Assembly: GCF_900215625.1 (NCBI RefSeq)
Contig: NZ_OBEK01000005.1
Coordinates: forward strand, 124,001 to 188,000
Source of the DNA: Terribacillus aidingensis
Lineage (GTDB): Bacteria; Bacillota; Bacilli; Bacillales; Amphibacillaceae
Direction of reading: 5' to 3'
DNA: 64,000 nucleotides
The first letter of the stretch is position 1. Each line of letters opens with the position of its first letter. Shown here piece after piece: positions 16,521-25,282 of the stretch. The translations under genes were made by a program, and so were the position numbers. Below the pieces are notes generated by a model, which saw only the letters and a list, made by a program, of their open reading frames with translations, ran no database searches and was not told where the DNA came from.

Positions 16521-17417
16521 TCACACGCCTTCTTCTACACGCCGCAGCTCGTCTTGCTCACCTGCAATGAGCTTGTCCAAGAAGTACGCCACACCAAAAT
16601 CGTCATTTGATTTCGTTACATGTGTCGCAATCTCCATCAGCTCTGTCATTGCGTTTTCCATCGCTACGCCATTTCCGGCTACTTCAAACATGCTGATATC
16701 GTTCGGGCTGTCACCTACAGCATACACATCTTCCTTGCTGATATTGTATTTTTCGGCCAGCATGGAAACTGCATATCCTTTACCCGACTTCTTAGGCAAA
16801 ATCTCAATAATATGTTCACCAGAGGAAGTAACCGCAATTCTATTATCCTCATTGACGGTTTTATAGGCCTTTGCCAAGTTCTCCAAGTCAAAGCTGAAGC
16901 AAAGAATCTTAAAGATAGTACTTTCCTCTGTAAAAATATGTTCTATATCCGGTACAAAGCGGATTCCCGATTGCTTGAACTGAGACATGGCTCCAATCCA
17001 AAGCTGCTCCATGCTTTCGTCCGGGTTTGCGGAACTCACTTTATCCAATTCTGCTTTAAGCTTTTCCTCTCCATTATAAGGAGAAAGCAGCTCCGTTTCT
17101 GTATAGACTTCAAAGTACACATCCTGTTCAATAAGAGATGCTGCTATCTCTTTTGCCAGTTCCTTTTCAAAAGTTACCTTATTAAGCAATTCGTATCCAT
17201 AATCATGAACTGTACCACCGTTTGAAGCAATAATTGGTATATCCAGGTCGTTACCTACAAGTGATTTCACATCAAAGGTAGCACGACCAGTGCTAATAGC
17301 TACCAGCATATCTGCATCAAGTGCACGTTTAATTGCTGCTTTATTTTCTTCGGGGATTTGACTTTCCGTATTTAGTAATGTTCCATCTAGGTCAATTGCA
17401 ATCATCTTTTTAGACAA
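16521..17417 (-). CDS. HAD-superfamily Cof-type phosphatase
   Basis: 298 residues with motif I DLDGTLLNTE, motif II STGRATF and motif IV GDSPNDISMFEVAGNGVAMENA. A second Cof/YwpJ-like sugar phosphatase, clearly diverged from the one at 3155. The start chosen is the TTG at 17417 because AGGAGG lies 7 bp before it; an ATG four codons later lacks such spacing. Substrate unknown. Divergent from the csbC-like transporter, with a 7-5-7 palindrome in the shared upstream region. Confidence 0.88.
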   Translation of the reverse strand: MSKKMIAIDLDGTLLNTESQIPEENKAAIKRALDADMLVAISTGRATFDVKSLVGNDLDIPIIASNGGTVHDYGYELLNKVTFEKELAKEIAASLIEQDVYFEVYTETELLSPYNGEEKLKAELDKVSSANPDESMEQLWIGAMSQFKQSGIRFVPDIEHIFTEESTIFKILCFSFDLENLAKAYKTVNEDNRIAVTSSGEHIIEILPKKSGKGYAVSMLAEKYNISKEDVYAVGDSPNDISMFEVAGNGVAMENAMTELMEIATHVTKSNDDFGVAYFLDKLIAGEQDELRRVEEGV

Positions 17418-17459
17418 GCAAAATCCTCCTAATAATATTTTTATGTAGCCAACACTGTT

Positions 17460-17478
17460 ACCATTAAATTATAATGGT
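17460..17478. promoter_or_regulatory. Palindrome in the HAD/csbC divergent region
   Basis: ACCATTA-AATTA-TAATGGT, perfect 7-bp arms; contains TATAAT at 17470-17475, so a bound protein would cover a possible -10 box. The binding protein is unknown. Confidence 0.4.
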
Positions 17479-17591
17479 TTATTGTGGGACTTTTCAATCA
17501 CAACCCGATTGGAATGTTTGAAATTTTACAGCATGAGGAAAAGGCTTACAAAACACAGTATGAATTTTGATAATTTTTAGGAGGTAGCAAT

Positions 17592-18935
17592 ATGCAAAAA
17601 AAGCAATCCAATAGCTTGCTGTATTTCTTTGGCGCCCTTGGCGGCTTGCTGTATGGATATGATACTGGGGTCATTTCTGGTGCTTTACTGTACATTGATG
17701 AAGACCTTGGATTAAACTCCTTCACTGAAGGTCTTATTGTAAGCTCTCTATTAGTTGGCGCCATCATCAGTGCAGCCATTACTGGCCGAGTAACTGATAA
17801 AATAGGGCGGAAGAAAACAATTATTACTGCTGGCATTTTGTTCTTTATCGGTGCATTAGGTGCAGCCGTAGCAGTGAATGTCACTACGATGGTCATTGCC
17901 CGAGTTATCCTTGGTTTGGCTGTCGGTGCTTCAACGACAATCGTACCTTTATACTTATCCGAGCTCGCACCAAAAGAAAAACGCGGCTCACTAGCTTCCT
18001 TGAATCAGTTATTAATTACAATCGGTATCTTATCATCTTATTTAGTGAATTATGCATTTTCCGATGCAGGTGCATGGCGCTGGATGCTTGGACTAGCCGT
18101 CGTTCCTGCAGTTATTTTGATTATCGGGATGTTTTTCATGCCAGAAAGCCCGCGTTGGCTCCTTACAGCAGGAAAAGAAGACAAAGCTAGAAACATTTTA
18201 AAGAAAGTACGCGGAGAGAATGCTTCCATTGAAGATGAAATCTCCGAAATTCAAAAAGCTGAAAAAGAAGATGAAGGCGGTATCAAGGAATTATTCTCCA
18301 GCTGGGTCAGACCAGCATTGATTGCAGGTCTGGGTCTTGCCTTCCTTCAGCAGTTTATCGGAATCAACACGATTATCTATTATGCTCCTAGCACTTTCAC
18401 AAGTGCTGGCTTCGGTAACTCAGCCGCGATACTCGGCACTGTCGGGATTGGTACAGTTAATGTATTGATGACACTTATCGCCATTAAAATAGTGGATAAA
18501 GTAAATCGCAAAACACTATTGATGGCAGGTAACATTGGAATGGTTGTAAGCTTAATTGCCCTCTCCACTATTAATTTGCTAGCTCCTGACTCAATCGTTG
18601 CGACATGGGCCATCATTATCTGTTTAGGACTATTCATCGTTGCTTTCTCGACTACGTGGGGACCAGTTGTTTGGATTATGCTTCCTGAGCTATTCCCAAC
18701 CAAAGTACGCGGAATCGGAACAGGCGCTGCAACCTTTGCCTTGCACGGTGCCAACTTGATCGTATCTCTATTATTCCCGATCTTGTTAGAGGCAATTGGT
18801 ATCAGCTACCTATTCTATATCTTCGCCGTCATCGGTATCTTTGCCTTCCTATTCGTGAAATTCTTTACAACAGAAACACGAGGAAAGAGCTTAGAACAAA
18901 TCGAAGAGGACTTGCGCAAGCGCAGCATAGGATAA
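17592..18935 (+). CDS. csbC: CsbC-like sugar:proton symporter (MFS)
   Basis: 447 residues with twelve membrane helices. Sugar-porter signatures are intact: GGLLYGYDTGVISGAL in helix 1, DKIGRKKT and DKVNRKT in the two inter-helix loops, PESPRWLL before the central loop, and PELFPTKVRGIG near helix 10, with a C-terminal ETRGKSLEQIEE. The closest pattern I recall is B. subtilis CsbC, a sigma-B-controlled inositol/xylose-type porter. ATG follows AGGAGGTAGCAAT. A clear sigma-B promoter is not visible; a degenerate candidate was rejected. Confidence 0.8.
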   Translation: MQKKQSNSLLYFFGALGGLLYGYDTGVISGALLYIDEDLGLNSFTEGLIVSSLLVGAIISAAITGRVTDKIGRKKTIITAGILFFIGALGAAVAVNVTTMVIARVILGLAVGASTTIVPLYLSELAPKEKRGSLASLNQLLITIGILSSYLVNYAFSDAGAWRWMLGLAVVPAVILIIGMFFMPESPRWLLTAGKEDKARNILKKVRGENASIEDEISEIQKAEKEDEGGIKELFSSWVRPALIAGLGLAFLQQFIGINTIIYYAPSTFTSAGFGNSAAILGTVGIGTVNVLMTLIAIKIVDKVNRKTLLMAGNIGMVVSLIALSTINLLAPDSIVATWAIIICLGLFIVAFSTTWGPVVWIMLPELFPTKVRGIGTGAATFALHGANLIVSLLFPILLEAIGISYLFYIFAVIGIFAFLFVKFFTTETRGKSLEQIEEDLRKRSIG

Positions 18936-18938
18936 ATG

Positions 18939-18965
18939 AAAAGCCGCCCGGTATGGGCGGCTTTT
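18939..18965. terminator. Bidirectional intrinsic terminator
   Basis: AAAAGCCGCCC and GGGCGGCTTTT arms (11 bp, perfect), loop of five bases; serves csbC and the convergent ABC-2 permease. Confidence 0.88.
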
Positions 18966-19676
18966 CTAGTTGGAGAGGCTTTTCTTTTTAAGGAGGACGT
19001 ATGCAGCAAGTACTCCAATGATGGTCCAGCCTGTTAACCATAGCAAGTCTGCTTGGTAGGAAGAAAAGTCCTGCCCTTCCAGCGCACTCACCGCTATATC
19101 CATCGTAAAAACACTTGGCGAATATCTGATAATCTCACCAATTATTCCGTCTGAAAAGTACACTTGAATCATGGGAGCAAAACCAAAGAGAAACATAAAT
19201 GGCATAATGTATACACCGGTCTGAATCAAGTTTTTACTAATTAGACCAACTATTGTCCCTATAGATAAAAATATTACAATAGATAAGATTAGAACAACAA
19301 GCAGTACTCCAATGTTAGTAAGTTTTACATCCATAATCATCCATGTAATAAGCAACGATACCAGGGTGATCACTACATTCATGAAACTTTTCCCTACCAG
19401 TATTTCCGTTGTATGTGCTGGAGACATAAGCAGAGACTGCAGTGTATTTTTCTCTTTCTCCTCTGAAATCAGCATAGACTGAACATACATCGTAACGAAA
19501 ACCAAAGAAAACAAGGATACAAAAACGAAACTATAAATCCTTTCATCACCACTGCCCATTCGGCTGTATAAGACTGCCAGGAAGGCAGGGAGTATAACCA
19601 TCATTAAAACTTGGACATTTGCTTTTAAATCATGATATTCTTTTACAATTATTGCTGAGATACGTGCAGCATTCAT
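18966..19676 (-). CDS. ABC-2 type exporter permease
   Basis: 236 residues with six membrane helices in the ABC-2 arrangement: helix 1 VLMMVILPAFLAVLY, the conserved SEEKEKNTLQSLLMSPAHTTEILVGK segment, and a final helix close to the basic C-terminus LLKKKSLSN. Paired with the ATPase whose stop overlaps its start by 4 bp (ATGA). Such two-component exporters often expel sodium, antibiotics or peptides; the substrate is not visible. Probably controlled by the upstream LytTR-type regulator. Confidence 0.85.
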   Translation of the reverse strand: MNAARISAIIVKEYHDLKANVQVLMMVILPAFLAVLYSRMGSGDERIYSFVFVSLFSLVFVTMYVQSMLISEEKEKNTLQSLLMSPAHTTEILVGKSFMNVVITLVSLLITWMIMDVKLTNIGVLLVVLILSIVIFLSIGTIVGLISKNLIQTGVYIMPFMFLFGFAPMIQVYFSDGIIGEIIRYSPSVFTMDIAVSALEGQDFSSYQADLLWLTGWTIIGVLAAYVLLKKKSLSN

Positions 19677-20518
19677 GCTAATTCCCTCCCTGTCACTTCG
19701 ATAAATATATCTCCTAGTGTCGGCTGATCTGAATGTACAGCAAGAACTTCTTCTGCCTGCATGTACTGATAAAGACGTTCTGCCCCACCTGCATCATTTA
19801 TGATGGTTTCATTGCTCCCATCTTTCAGCTCCAAATGAATGGTGTTCTTGGCATATTTACGCTGCAATAGCTTCGGTTCATCCATCTCGCGTATCTGCCC
19901 TTCATGAAGGAAGGCAACCCGATCGCAAAGCTGGGCAGCTTCTTCCATATTGTGTGTAGTCAAGAAAATCGTTGTACCTTCACGGTTTAAGTCCCGCAAC
20001 AAGTCGTGCATCTTCTGGACATTTCCTGGATCCAATGCAGAGGTTGGTTCATCTAAGAATAGCACGTCTGGTTTATGCAGCACGGCGCGGGCGAGCAGCA
20101 CACGCTGCTTCATCCCTTTGGACAGCTTTTTCACCGGTTTCTTCTTCTCTTCTGCCAGGCCGACTAATTGCAATACTTCTTCCACACGGCCAGCTGGGGC
20201 ATTGTACAGCTTTGCGTAAAATTTCAAATTATCATTAATAGTCATTCTTTCATACAATCCGCTGTTATCAGTCAAAATACCTATCCGCCCTAAATCTGAT
20301 CCATTCATTTTCGATGCGTTTTTTCCAAGTATCGTAACGTCACCAGCAGTCGGTAAAAGCTGCCCAGTCAGGATCTTAACAGTCGTCGTCTTCCCCGATC
20401 CGCTTGGCCCCAGAAAACCGAAAATCTCTCCCCTTTTTACATGGAATGTAACTTGCTGAAGTGCTTGCTGCTGTCCGAATACCTTGGATAAGTCCTTCAC
20501 TTGTAATGCGTAATCCAT
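19673..20518 (-). CDS. ABC transporter ATPase of ABC-2 exporter
   Basis: 281 residues. Walker A GPSGSGKTTT, Q-loop region GILTDNSGLYERMT, signature LSKGMKQR, Walker B VLFLDEPTSALD and H-loop TTHNMEEA are all intact, so this is the catalytic partner of the permease. The start is the ATG at 20518 (MDYALQVKDLSK), 7 bp after AAAGGAG; the longer ORF has an unsupported 13-residue extension. The upstream region holds two GCTGAAT repeats exactly 21 bp apart, a spacing suited to LytTR domains. Confidence 0.9.
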   Translation of the reverse strand: MDYALQVKDLSKVFGQQQALQQVTFHVKRGEIFGFLGPSGSGKTTTVKILTGQLLPTAGDVTILGKNASKMNGSDLGRIGILTDNSGLYERMTINDNLKFYAKLYNAPAGRVEEVLQLVGLAEEKKKPVKKLSKGMKQRVLLARAVLHKPDVLFLDEPTSALDPGNVQKMHDLLRDLNREGTTIFLTTHNMEEAAQLCDRVAFLHEGQIREMDEPKLLQRKYAKNTIHLELKDGSNETIINDAGGAERLYQYMQAEEVLAVHSDQPTLGDIFIEVTGRELA

Positions 20519-20615
20519 ACACGTTGCTCCTTTCCGTACGTGACGGTTGATACGCACAGCTTATCGTCTTTTACTGAAAAACACTGTAAAATCAAGCTTA
20601 ATAGCACCTAAAAAA

Positions 20616-20643
20616 GCTGAATGGAGCGTACAGAGGGCTGAAT
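20616..20643 (-). repeat. Two direct repeats GCTGAAT at 21-bp phase, candidate LytTR binding sites
   Basis: GCTGAAT at 20616-20622 and 20637-20643 (ATTCAGC on the gene's strand). They lie 98-126 bp before the ABC ATPase start. A weaker CTGAAA is at 20574, 43 bp away, about two more periods. LytTR proteins bind direct repeats about two helical turns apart; the gene next door encodes one. Confidence 0.5.
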
Positions 20644-20672
20644 ACTGCAAATTTCCTGCCCAATGGAGCACC

Positions 20673-21692
20673 TCACAAGCCGAGCATTCCCTTTAATTCT
20701 TCAAAGCGGTTCTTCGATAACGGAACAGAGCTGCGCGTCTGGTCATCCAAAATCAAGCTGTAGCTGTTTCTTGTCCAGGTCACGACTTCCTTCACCTGCT
20801 GCAGGTTTACTAAATACGAACGATGGCATCGGAAAAAACCAAAAGCTCGCAAACGGCTCTCTAATTCCTGAAGTGTATATGTACAAGGATAGATTCCATC
20901 TTGGAGATGCAGTTGCGCCACGCCTTCACTGCTTTCAATAAAGTTAATATCAAATGGATTAAAGAGAATGATTTTATCATCAATCTTTGCTGGAATTTTC
21001 TCCAGTTTAACTGGCTGAACATCTACTTCACTTTCCGGGAGCTCATCCGTCTCTTCTTCTACAACAATTTGTTTACAAGCTTTATCTGTTAAAGAATAGA
21101 CGTTTTTCGTAAGTACCAAAGCATTCTCCAAATCAATTGTAGTAAGGAGAATTGTTTTCTCTTTCTTTTTCAGCTCCTCTATTATCCGATGAATAATCAA
21201 GCTGGTTTCAAGGTCCACATTTTGCTCTGGTTCTTCCATTATCAATATCGGCTGATCTTGCAAAATTAACCTGCCAATTTGCAGTCGGCGCTCTTGCGAA
21301 AAAGTCAATTTACTAATTCGTACATTTTGCACATCTCGCAAGCCTACTTGCTGCATAACATCATGGAGATCGACTTTGCTGCCGTAAAGCTTACGAAAGA
21401 AAACCAAGTAATCCTTTACGCGCATTCGTGTGTAGGATGCATCATCCAAATACAAAAAGCCGATTTGATCATGAACAGATTTAAGTTTTTCGATATTTTC
21501 ACCAAATAGTAGTACACTACCCGTAGATGGATTTTCTTGCTTGGCAATTATTTGAAGAAGCTTGTTTCCAATCACTTTATTACAGCGGATGACATAGCAT
21601 TCACCAGCTTCGAGCTCCATATCTATTGGAGGCAGTAAGGTGGTATTGTGGGAAGTTTTACTAAGATTATCGAATTTCAATGTTGTTGTCAT
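20673..21692 (-). CDS. Degenerate ABC ATPase fused to LytTR DNA-binding domain
   Basis: 339 residues. Residues 1-215 have an ABC ATPase fold outline (LEAGECYVIRCNKVIGNKLL at the Walker A position, ILIMEEPEQNVD at Walker B), but the P-loop lacks the usual Gly residues and Ser/Thr, the LSGGQ signature is replaced by LTFSQERR, and the switch His is replaced by Ile (TTIDLENA). Residues 240-339 form a LytTR domain (IDDKIILFNPFDINFIESS, FFRCHRSYLVNL, VPLSKNRFEELKGML). It is therefore probably a transcription factor with a nucleotide- or partner-sensing pseudo-ATPase. It sits upstream of an ABC-2 exporter on the same strand. RBS AGGAGG is 12 bp before the ATG, rather far. Confidence 0.85.
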   Translation of the reverse strand: MTTTLKFDNLSKTSHNTTLLPPIDMELEAGECYVIRCNKVIGNKLLQIIAKQENPSTGSVLLFGENIEKLKSVHDQIGFLYLDDASYTRMRVKDYLVFFRKLYGSKVDLHDVMQQVGLRDVQNVRISKLTFSQERRLQIGRLILQDQPILIMEEPEQNVDLETSLIIHRIIEELKKKEKTILLTTIDLENALVLTKNVYSLTDKACKQIVVEEETDELPESEVDVQPVKLEKIPAKIDDKIILFNPFDINFIESSEGVAQLHLQDGIYPCTYTLQELESRLRAFGFFRCHRSYLVNLQQVKEVVTWTRNSYSLILDDQTRSSVPLSKNRFEELKGMLGL

Positions 21693-21774
21693 GAACGTTG
21701 TCGTCCTCCTGTCTTACCTTTATTGTAAAGCTAACTCCATGAATTGGAAATACCGAAAACGGAGATGAAAAATC

Positions 21775-22221
21775 TTGAAAAAAGATATTGATGATTATTT
21801 GAATGAAGGAATATATGGGGTGAAAGAAACGAAAGCAGGGGAAAGAAAAGAGTTCCTTGGCACGTTGCGCGAACGCACGGTTCTTGCACTTACAGAAGGA
21901 GAAGTTGTGCAGCAAAAAGGCGTGAACCAGTTAACAGATGCGATGAAACAATATCCAGATGCCTCCCTGCGATTGTCCGGAGAAGTGAGTACACGATTCT
22001 TTAGACCGTATAAAAAAGCGGCTGCCGACAATAACATCACTTATACGTCGGTGACTAACCAAGATGTGGATGCAGATTTAGCACTCGTCCTGCATGTTGA
22101 CCATGCAATAAATAAAGAAGATATCTATCTGCACGAGGAAGAATTGACGAACACAGCAGAAAAAGCAGCAGAGAAGGAGCAGTCCTTCACTTCTAAGCTT
22201 AAGAATATCTTTAAACGGTAA
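21775..22221 (+). CDS. yueI: YueI-family protein (DUF1694)
   Basis: 148 residues starting KKDIDDYLNEGIYG with the conserved FLGTLRERTVLALTEGEV core of the YueI/DUF1694 family, which has an anticodon-binding-like fold but no established function. The C-terminal 25 residues are charged (EKAAEKEQSFTSKLK). Start is the TTG at 21775 with GGAG about 10 bp upstream. Divergent from the LytTR-fusion gene with an 82-bp gap. Confidence 0.8.
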   Translation: MKKDIDDYLNEGIYGVKETKAGERKEFLGTLRERTVLALTEGEVVQQKGVNQLTDAMKQYPDASLRLSGEVSTRFFRPYKKAAADNNITYTSVTNQDVDADLALVLHVDHAINKEDIYLHEEELTNTAEKAAEKEQSFTSKLKNIFKR

Positions 22222-22281
22222 TAAACCTGTTAAGGGCTTGTAAGATTTCTATGCTACCCTGACAGAAAGGAGCAGCAAAAC

Positions 22282-22896
22282 TTGTATACCTTAGATGCAA
22301 ACAATCTTCCAGCAAAAACGCATTATAAATTACTATCAGGCAGTATCATTCCCAGACCAGTTGCTCTCGTTACTACTATGTCGGACAAGGTTATCAATGC
22401 CGCACCGTTCAGCTATTTTTCCGTTGTTAGTGCGGAACCGCCATTAGTCAGTATATCCGTCCAGAGAAGCGGTACGAAACAGAAAGACACCGCTCGTCAT
22501 GCTATTGCTTCCGGTGAATTGGTTGTGCATATTAGTTCGGAGGGAATCGTTGAGGAACTGAATAAAACCGCAGCCACTTTATCAGAAGAGGAAAGTGAAC
22601 TAGATCTCACTTCTTTAACGTTAGCACCAAGTACGTATATCTCGGTTCCTGGCATCGCGGAAGCCTCCATTCGTATGGAATGCATTTTATATGACCATAT
22701 CGAAATTAAGAAGGAAGATGGCCATACAACCGCAGACCTCTTGCTCGCTAAAATAGTTGGATACCATCTTTCTCCCGACGTTTATGACCAAGAAACAGGC
22801 TATCTTGATGCTCAATCTATTCAGCCAATCAGCCGATTAGCAGGCAATGATTACAGCAAGCTGGGCGAGTTATTTACATTGAAGCGCCCTAAATAA
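22282..22896 (+). CDS. Flavin reductase-like domain protein (DIM6/NTAB family)
   Basis: 204 residues with the FMN-binding split-barrel pattern SIIPRPVALVTTMSDKVINAAPFSYFSVVSAEPPLVS and GTKQKDTARHA, characteristic of the flavin-reductase-like (DIM6/NTAB, YwrF-like) group. It probably binds FMN and reduces it or another acceptor with NAD(P)H. Start TTG at 22282, 9 bp after AAAGGAG. Followed at 18 bp by an SDR gene in the same direction, so the two may form an oxidoreductase operon. Confidence 0.8.
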   Translation: MYTLDANNLPAKTHYKLLSGSIIPRPVALVTTMSDKVINAAPFSYFSVVSAEPPLVSISVQRSGTKQKDTARHAIASGELVVHISSEGIVEELNKTAATLSEEESELDLTSLTLAPSTYISVPGIAEASIRMECILYDHIEIKKEDGHTTADLLLAKIVGYHLSPDVYDQETGYLDAQSIQPISRLAGNDYSKLGELFTLKRPK

Positions 22897-22914
22897 GAGG
22901 AAAGTGGTGTAACC

Positions 22915-23757
22915 ATGCAGAAAACCGTCGTGATAACTGGAGCAAATGCAGGTATGGGCTTTGCAGCAACTGTTGCCTTAGCCAGAAAAGGACATACCGT
23001 TTGTATGCTCTGCCGCTCCGAAGAACGCGGACGAAAGGCACTCGAGCAAGCCAAGCAGCAGAGCGGCTCAGCAGACGTACACCTTTACACATGCGACTTG
23101 GCTTCATTTACGAGTATTCATACATGTGCAGAGGCGCTGAAGTCTGATCACCCTGTCATCGACGTTCTTCTTAACAACGCCGGTGTTGTCACAACGAAAA
23201 AGCAATATACAGAGGATGGCTTGGAAATGATGATGGGCGTCAATCATCTCGGACATTTTCTGTTAACTAATTTGCTGTTAGAGCAAATCAAGTCAGCTCC
23301 CCAAGGGCGAATTGTTGTTCTTTCTTCCGGTGCTTATAAAATCGGTAAAATCAGCTTGGATGAAGTAGGTGAATCCGGATCATTTACGCCGTGGCAAAAC
23401 TATGGACATAGTAAGCTTGCCAATTTATTGTTTACCAAAGAACTGTCTCTGCGTCTCTATCATTATAATGCAACGGTAAATGCTGTTCATCCCGGTGCGG
23501 TAAGCACAAGTCTCGGTGTAGACAGACAAACCGGTTTTGGTAAAAAGGTTCATCACCTGCTTCGGCCTTTCTTCCAATCGCCCGCAGAAGGTGCGGATAC
23601 GGCATTATATTTAGCGGAAAGCCCTGAAGTGAAGTATGTGTCAGGCGGTTACTTTTATAAACGCAGAATTCAAGAAGTAAAAGGACAAGCAGATGACGCC
23701 GAATTGGCTAAGCAGTTTTGGGCCATTAGCGAACAAAAAGTGGGATTGACCGTGTGA
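22915..23757 (+). CDS. Short-chain dehydrogenase/reductase, retinol-dehydrogenase-like
   Basis: 280 residues. Classical SDR features: TGANAGMGFA cofactor loop at the N-terminus, CDLASFTS, NNAGV at about 86-90, and the catalytic YGHSK motif. Arg residues after the glycine loop (CRSEER) suggest NADP preference. The retinol-dehydrogenase/WW-oxidoreductase subgroup acts on lipophilic carbonyls; the bacterial substrate is unknown. Co-directional with the flavin reductase-like gene and ends inside a terminator shared with niaR. Confidence 0.85.
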   Translation: MQKTVVITGANAGMGFAATVALARKGHTVCMLCRSEERGRKALEQAKQQSGSADVHLYTCDLASFTSIHTCAEALKSDHPVIDVLLNNAGVVTTKKQYTEDGLEMMMGVNHLGHFLLTNLLLEQIKSAPQGRIVVLSSGAYKIGKISLDEVGESGSFTPWQNYGHSKLANLLFTKELSLRLYHYNATVNAVHPGAVSTSLGVDRQTGFGKKVHHLLRPFFQSPAEGADTALYLAESPEVKYVSGGYFYKRRIQEVKGQADDAELAKQFWAISEQKVGLTV

Positions 23758-23769
23758 CGGTCAATCCCA
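23741..23769. terminator. Bidirectional terminator spanning both stop codons
   Basis: TGGGATTGACCG and its exact complement around TGTGA; the stop codons of the SDR and niaR genes fall in it. Confidence 0.88.
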
Positions 23770-24303
23770 TTCTTTTAAGAGGAAGCCATGATAAGTTAGT
23801 GCCTCGACTGCTTCCTCCAGAACATTCTCATCGTCAGCCGCTAACGTATGAAGATGAATACCATCTGTCAGCTCTGACAAATAGCCCGCTTTACCTTGAG
23901 AAATTCTGCCGATAAACTGCTTCACTTCCCTGCGATTTGAGACCATAATAGAAGCAGTCATCAATCCATAAACTGGATGCTCCACTTGTACGTCCTTTAC
24001 AGTAACACCTAAGTCGACGATCAGCTGCAATTCTTCTTCTGTTCTTTCCGGCAAATGCTGACATACAACGATCTTTTCAACTAATTTATTTGACTGATGA
24101 TGCAGCAAGTACCCTTCGCTGGTGGCAATGATCGGGTGCTGTTCCGCTTTTAGCAGTGTTACATCCCCAACTATCACCTGCCGGCTGACGTTTGCTTCTT
24201 TCGCCAATAAACTGCCTTTTAACGGTCCCTCTGCTGCTTGCAGCTTTTCCAGCAGCCAGCTCCGCCTTGCTTTTCCTAATAGCTTCTTCTTTTCCTCACC
24301 CAT
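23761..24303 (-). CDS. niaR: NiaR (YrxA) niacin-responsive repressor
   Basis: 180 residues: an HTH_11 domain (SWLLEKLQAAEGPLKGSLLAKEANVSRQVIVGDV) followed by a 3H domain with its metal-binding histidines (VVCQHLP, VEHPVYGLM, GIHLHTL). NiaR represses NAD de novo synthesis and niacin uptake genes when nicotinic acid is available. The usual targets nadB/nadC/nadA or niaP are not in this window; nadE is 7 kb away and has no obvious site. Confidence 0.9.
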   Translation of the reverse strand: MGEEKKKLLGKARRSWLLEKLQAAEGPLKGSLLAKEANVSRQVIVGDVTLLKAEQHPIIATSEGYLLHHQSNKLVEKIVVCQHLPERTEEELQLIVDLGVTVKDVQVEHPVYGLMTASIMVSNRREVKQFIGRISQGKAGYLSELTDGIHLHTLAADDENVLEEAVEALTYHGFLLKEWD

Positions 24304-24343
24304 TGAAAACCGTCCTTTTATCTGTTTCCTGTATTATAGCAAA

Positions 24344-24377
24344 TTTAAAAAAGATACAGCCACATTGGCTGTATCTT
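24344..24377 (-). terminator. Intrinsic terminator of gspA
   Basis: AAGATACAGCC and GGCTGTATCTT arms (11 bp) followed on the minus strand by TTTTTTAAATTT. Confidence 0.88.
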
Positions 24378-25249
24378 CAGTCAGCATATACTTCCTCCGC
24401 TTTCTTTCCGGGCAAGTTTTTCCAAGCTGTTTGCTGCAGAAACTTAAAATATAGCGGAGCGTACGGATGTCCGGCATCAGAATTCCAAGGTTTGTTCGCA
24501 CCAGTAAAATGGACAATTGCGGGTGATTGCCGTGCTTCCTTGTGACGTTTACGCTCTGCAAGCTCTTTTGGTGTTTTGGTTTTCATAATAATGAACGTTT
24601 GCGCATTCCATCTTGGATGGATTGGCTTCCACTTATCCCAAAGAATTGCGTTCAGTGCATCTTGGTCATGCAAGTACAGGTAATCGGGATCATTGTTTTC
24701 ATCAATAAACCGCAGCACTTTATCCGAAATAGAATGTTTACGCCACTTCTCCATATCAATGACCATCATACCAGAATTGAAGTATCTGCCTTCGTTCGTA
24801 ATATTCATCTTCTCCAAACGCTGCAGCTGCCCAGCATCCTCCACAGCCGCAAGCATTTTCCCGTTCAAGTCCAGTTCCTGCAGCTCCGACACATCGGTCA
24901 ATACTAATGTATCACAGTCGATGTAGATAACTCGTTTGACGTTTGAATCTGTTATCACTTCAGGAATAGAAATGCGGTAATAAGCTGTTTTATTGATATA
25001 TCTGCTTTCCGTGGCGTTTTTATATGAGTCCGTATCTATAGAGAGGAAGCGAATTGGCGTTCCGAATTGCATCGTAGTCTTCATCAGCATTCGTTTGTTT
25101 GTTTTTGTAATGCCGCCATCGATTACATATAACATGACTCGTCTGTTCTTCTTAACATTCGAAAGCAATGATGTCAGCATCACACCTAAGTGATGCGCGT
25201 AATTATCATCCGCACTAGAAACAATATGAATCGTATCTTTGTGATGCAA
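24377..25249 (-). CDS. gspA: General stress protein A, family 8 glycosyltransferase
   Basis: About 290 residues. GT8 hallmarks: IVSSADDNYAHHLGVML near the N-terminus, IYIDCDTLVL with the DxD metal motif, RYFNSGMMVIDMEKW, HDQDALNAI and HFTGANKPW. The overall pattern closely follows B. subtilis GspA, a major sigma-B-induced protein; donor and acceptor are unknown. An ATG at 25258 directly abuts AAAGGAGG with zero spacing, so the TTG three codons later (25249, spacing 9) is more likely the start. A clear sigma-B promoter lies upstream. Confidence 0.88.
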   Translation of the reverse strand: MHHKDTIHIVSSADDNYAHHLGVMLTSLLSNVKKNRRVMLYVIDGGITKTNKRMLMKTTMQFGTPIRFLSIDTDSYKNATESRYINKTAYYRISIPEVITDSNVKRVIYIDCDTLVLTDVSELQELDLNGKMLAAVEDAGQLQRLEKMNITNEGRYFNSGMMVIDMEKWRKHSISDKVLRFIDENNDPDYLYLHDQDALNAILWDKWKPIHPRWNAQTFIIMKTKTPKELAERKRHKEARQSPAIVHFTGANKPWNSDAGHPYAPLYFKFLQQTAWKNLPGKKAEEVYAD

Positions 25250-25282
25250 GACGTTCATCCTCCTTTATAATCGTACGTTCCT

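Noticed and set aside
16620-17225. 201-residue plus-strand ORF
   Set aside because: Antisense of the HAD phosphatase gene with no ribosome site and low-quality composition.
17516-17543. Sigma-B promoter for csbC
   Set aside because: GTTTGA is followed by a very poor -10 (GGAAAA) and spacing is at the limit; knowledge of csbC alone is not enough to call it.
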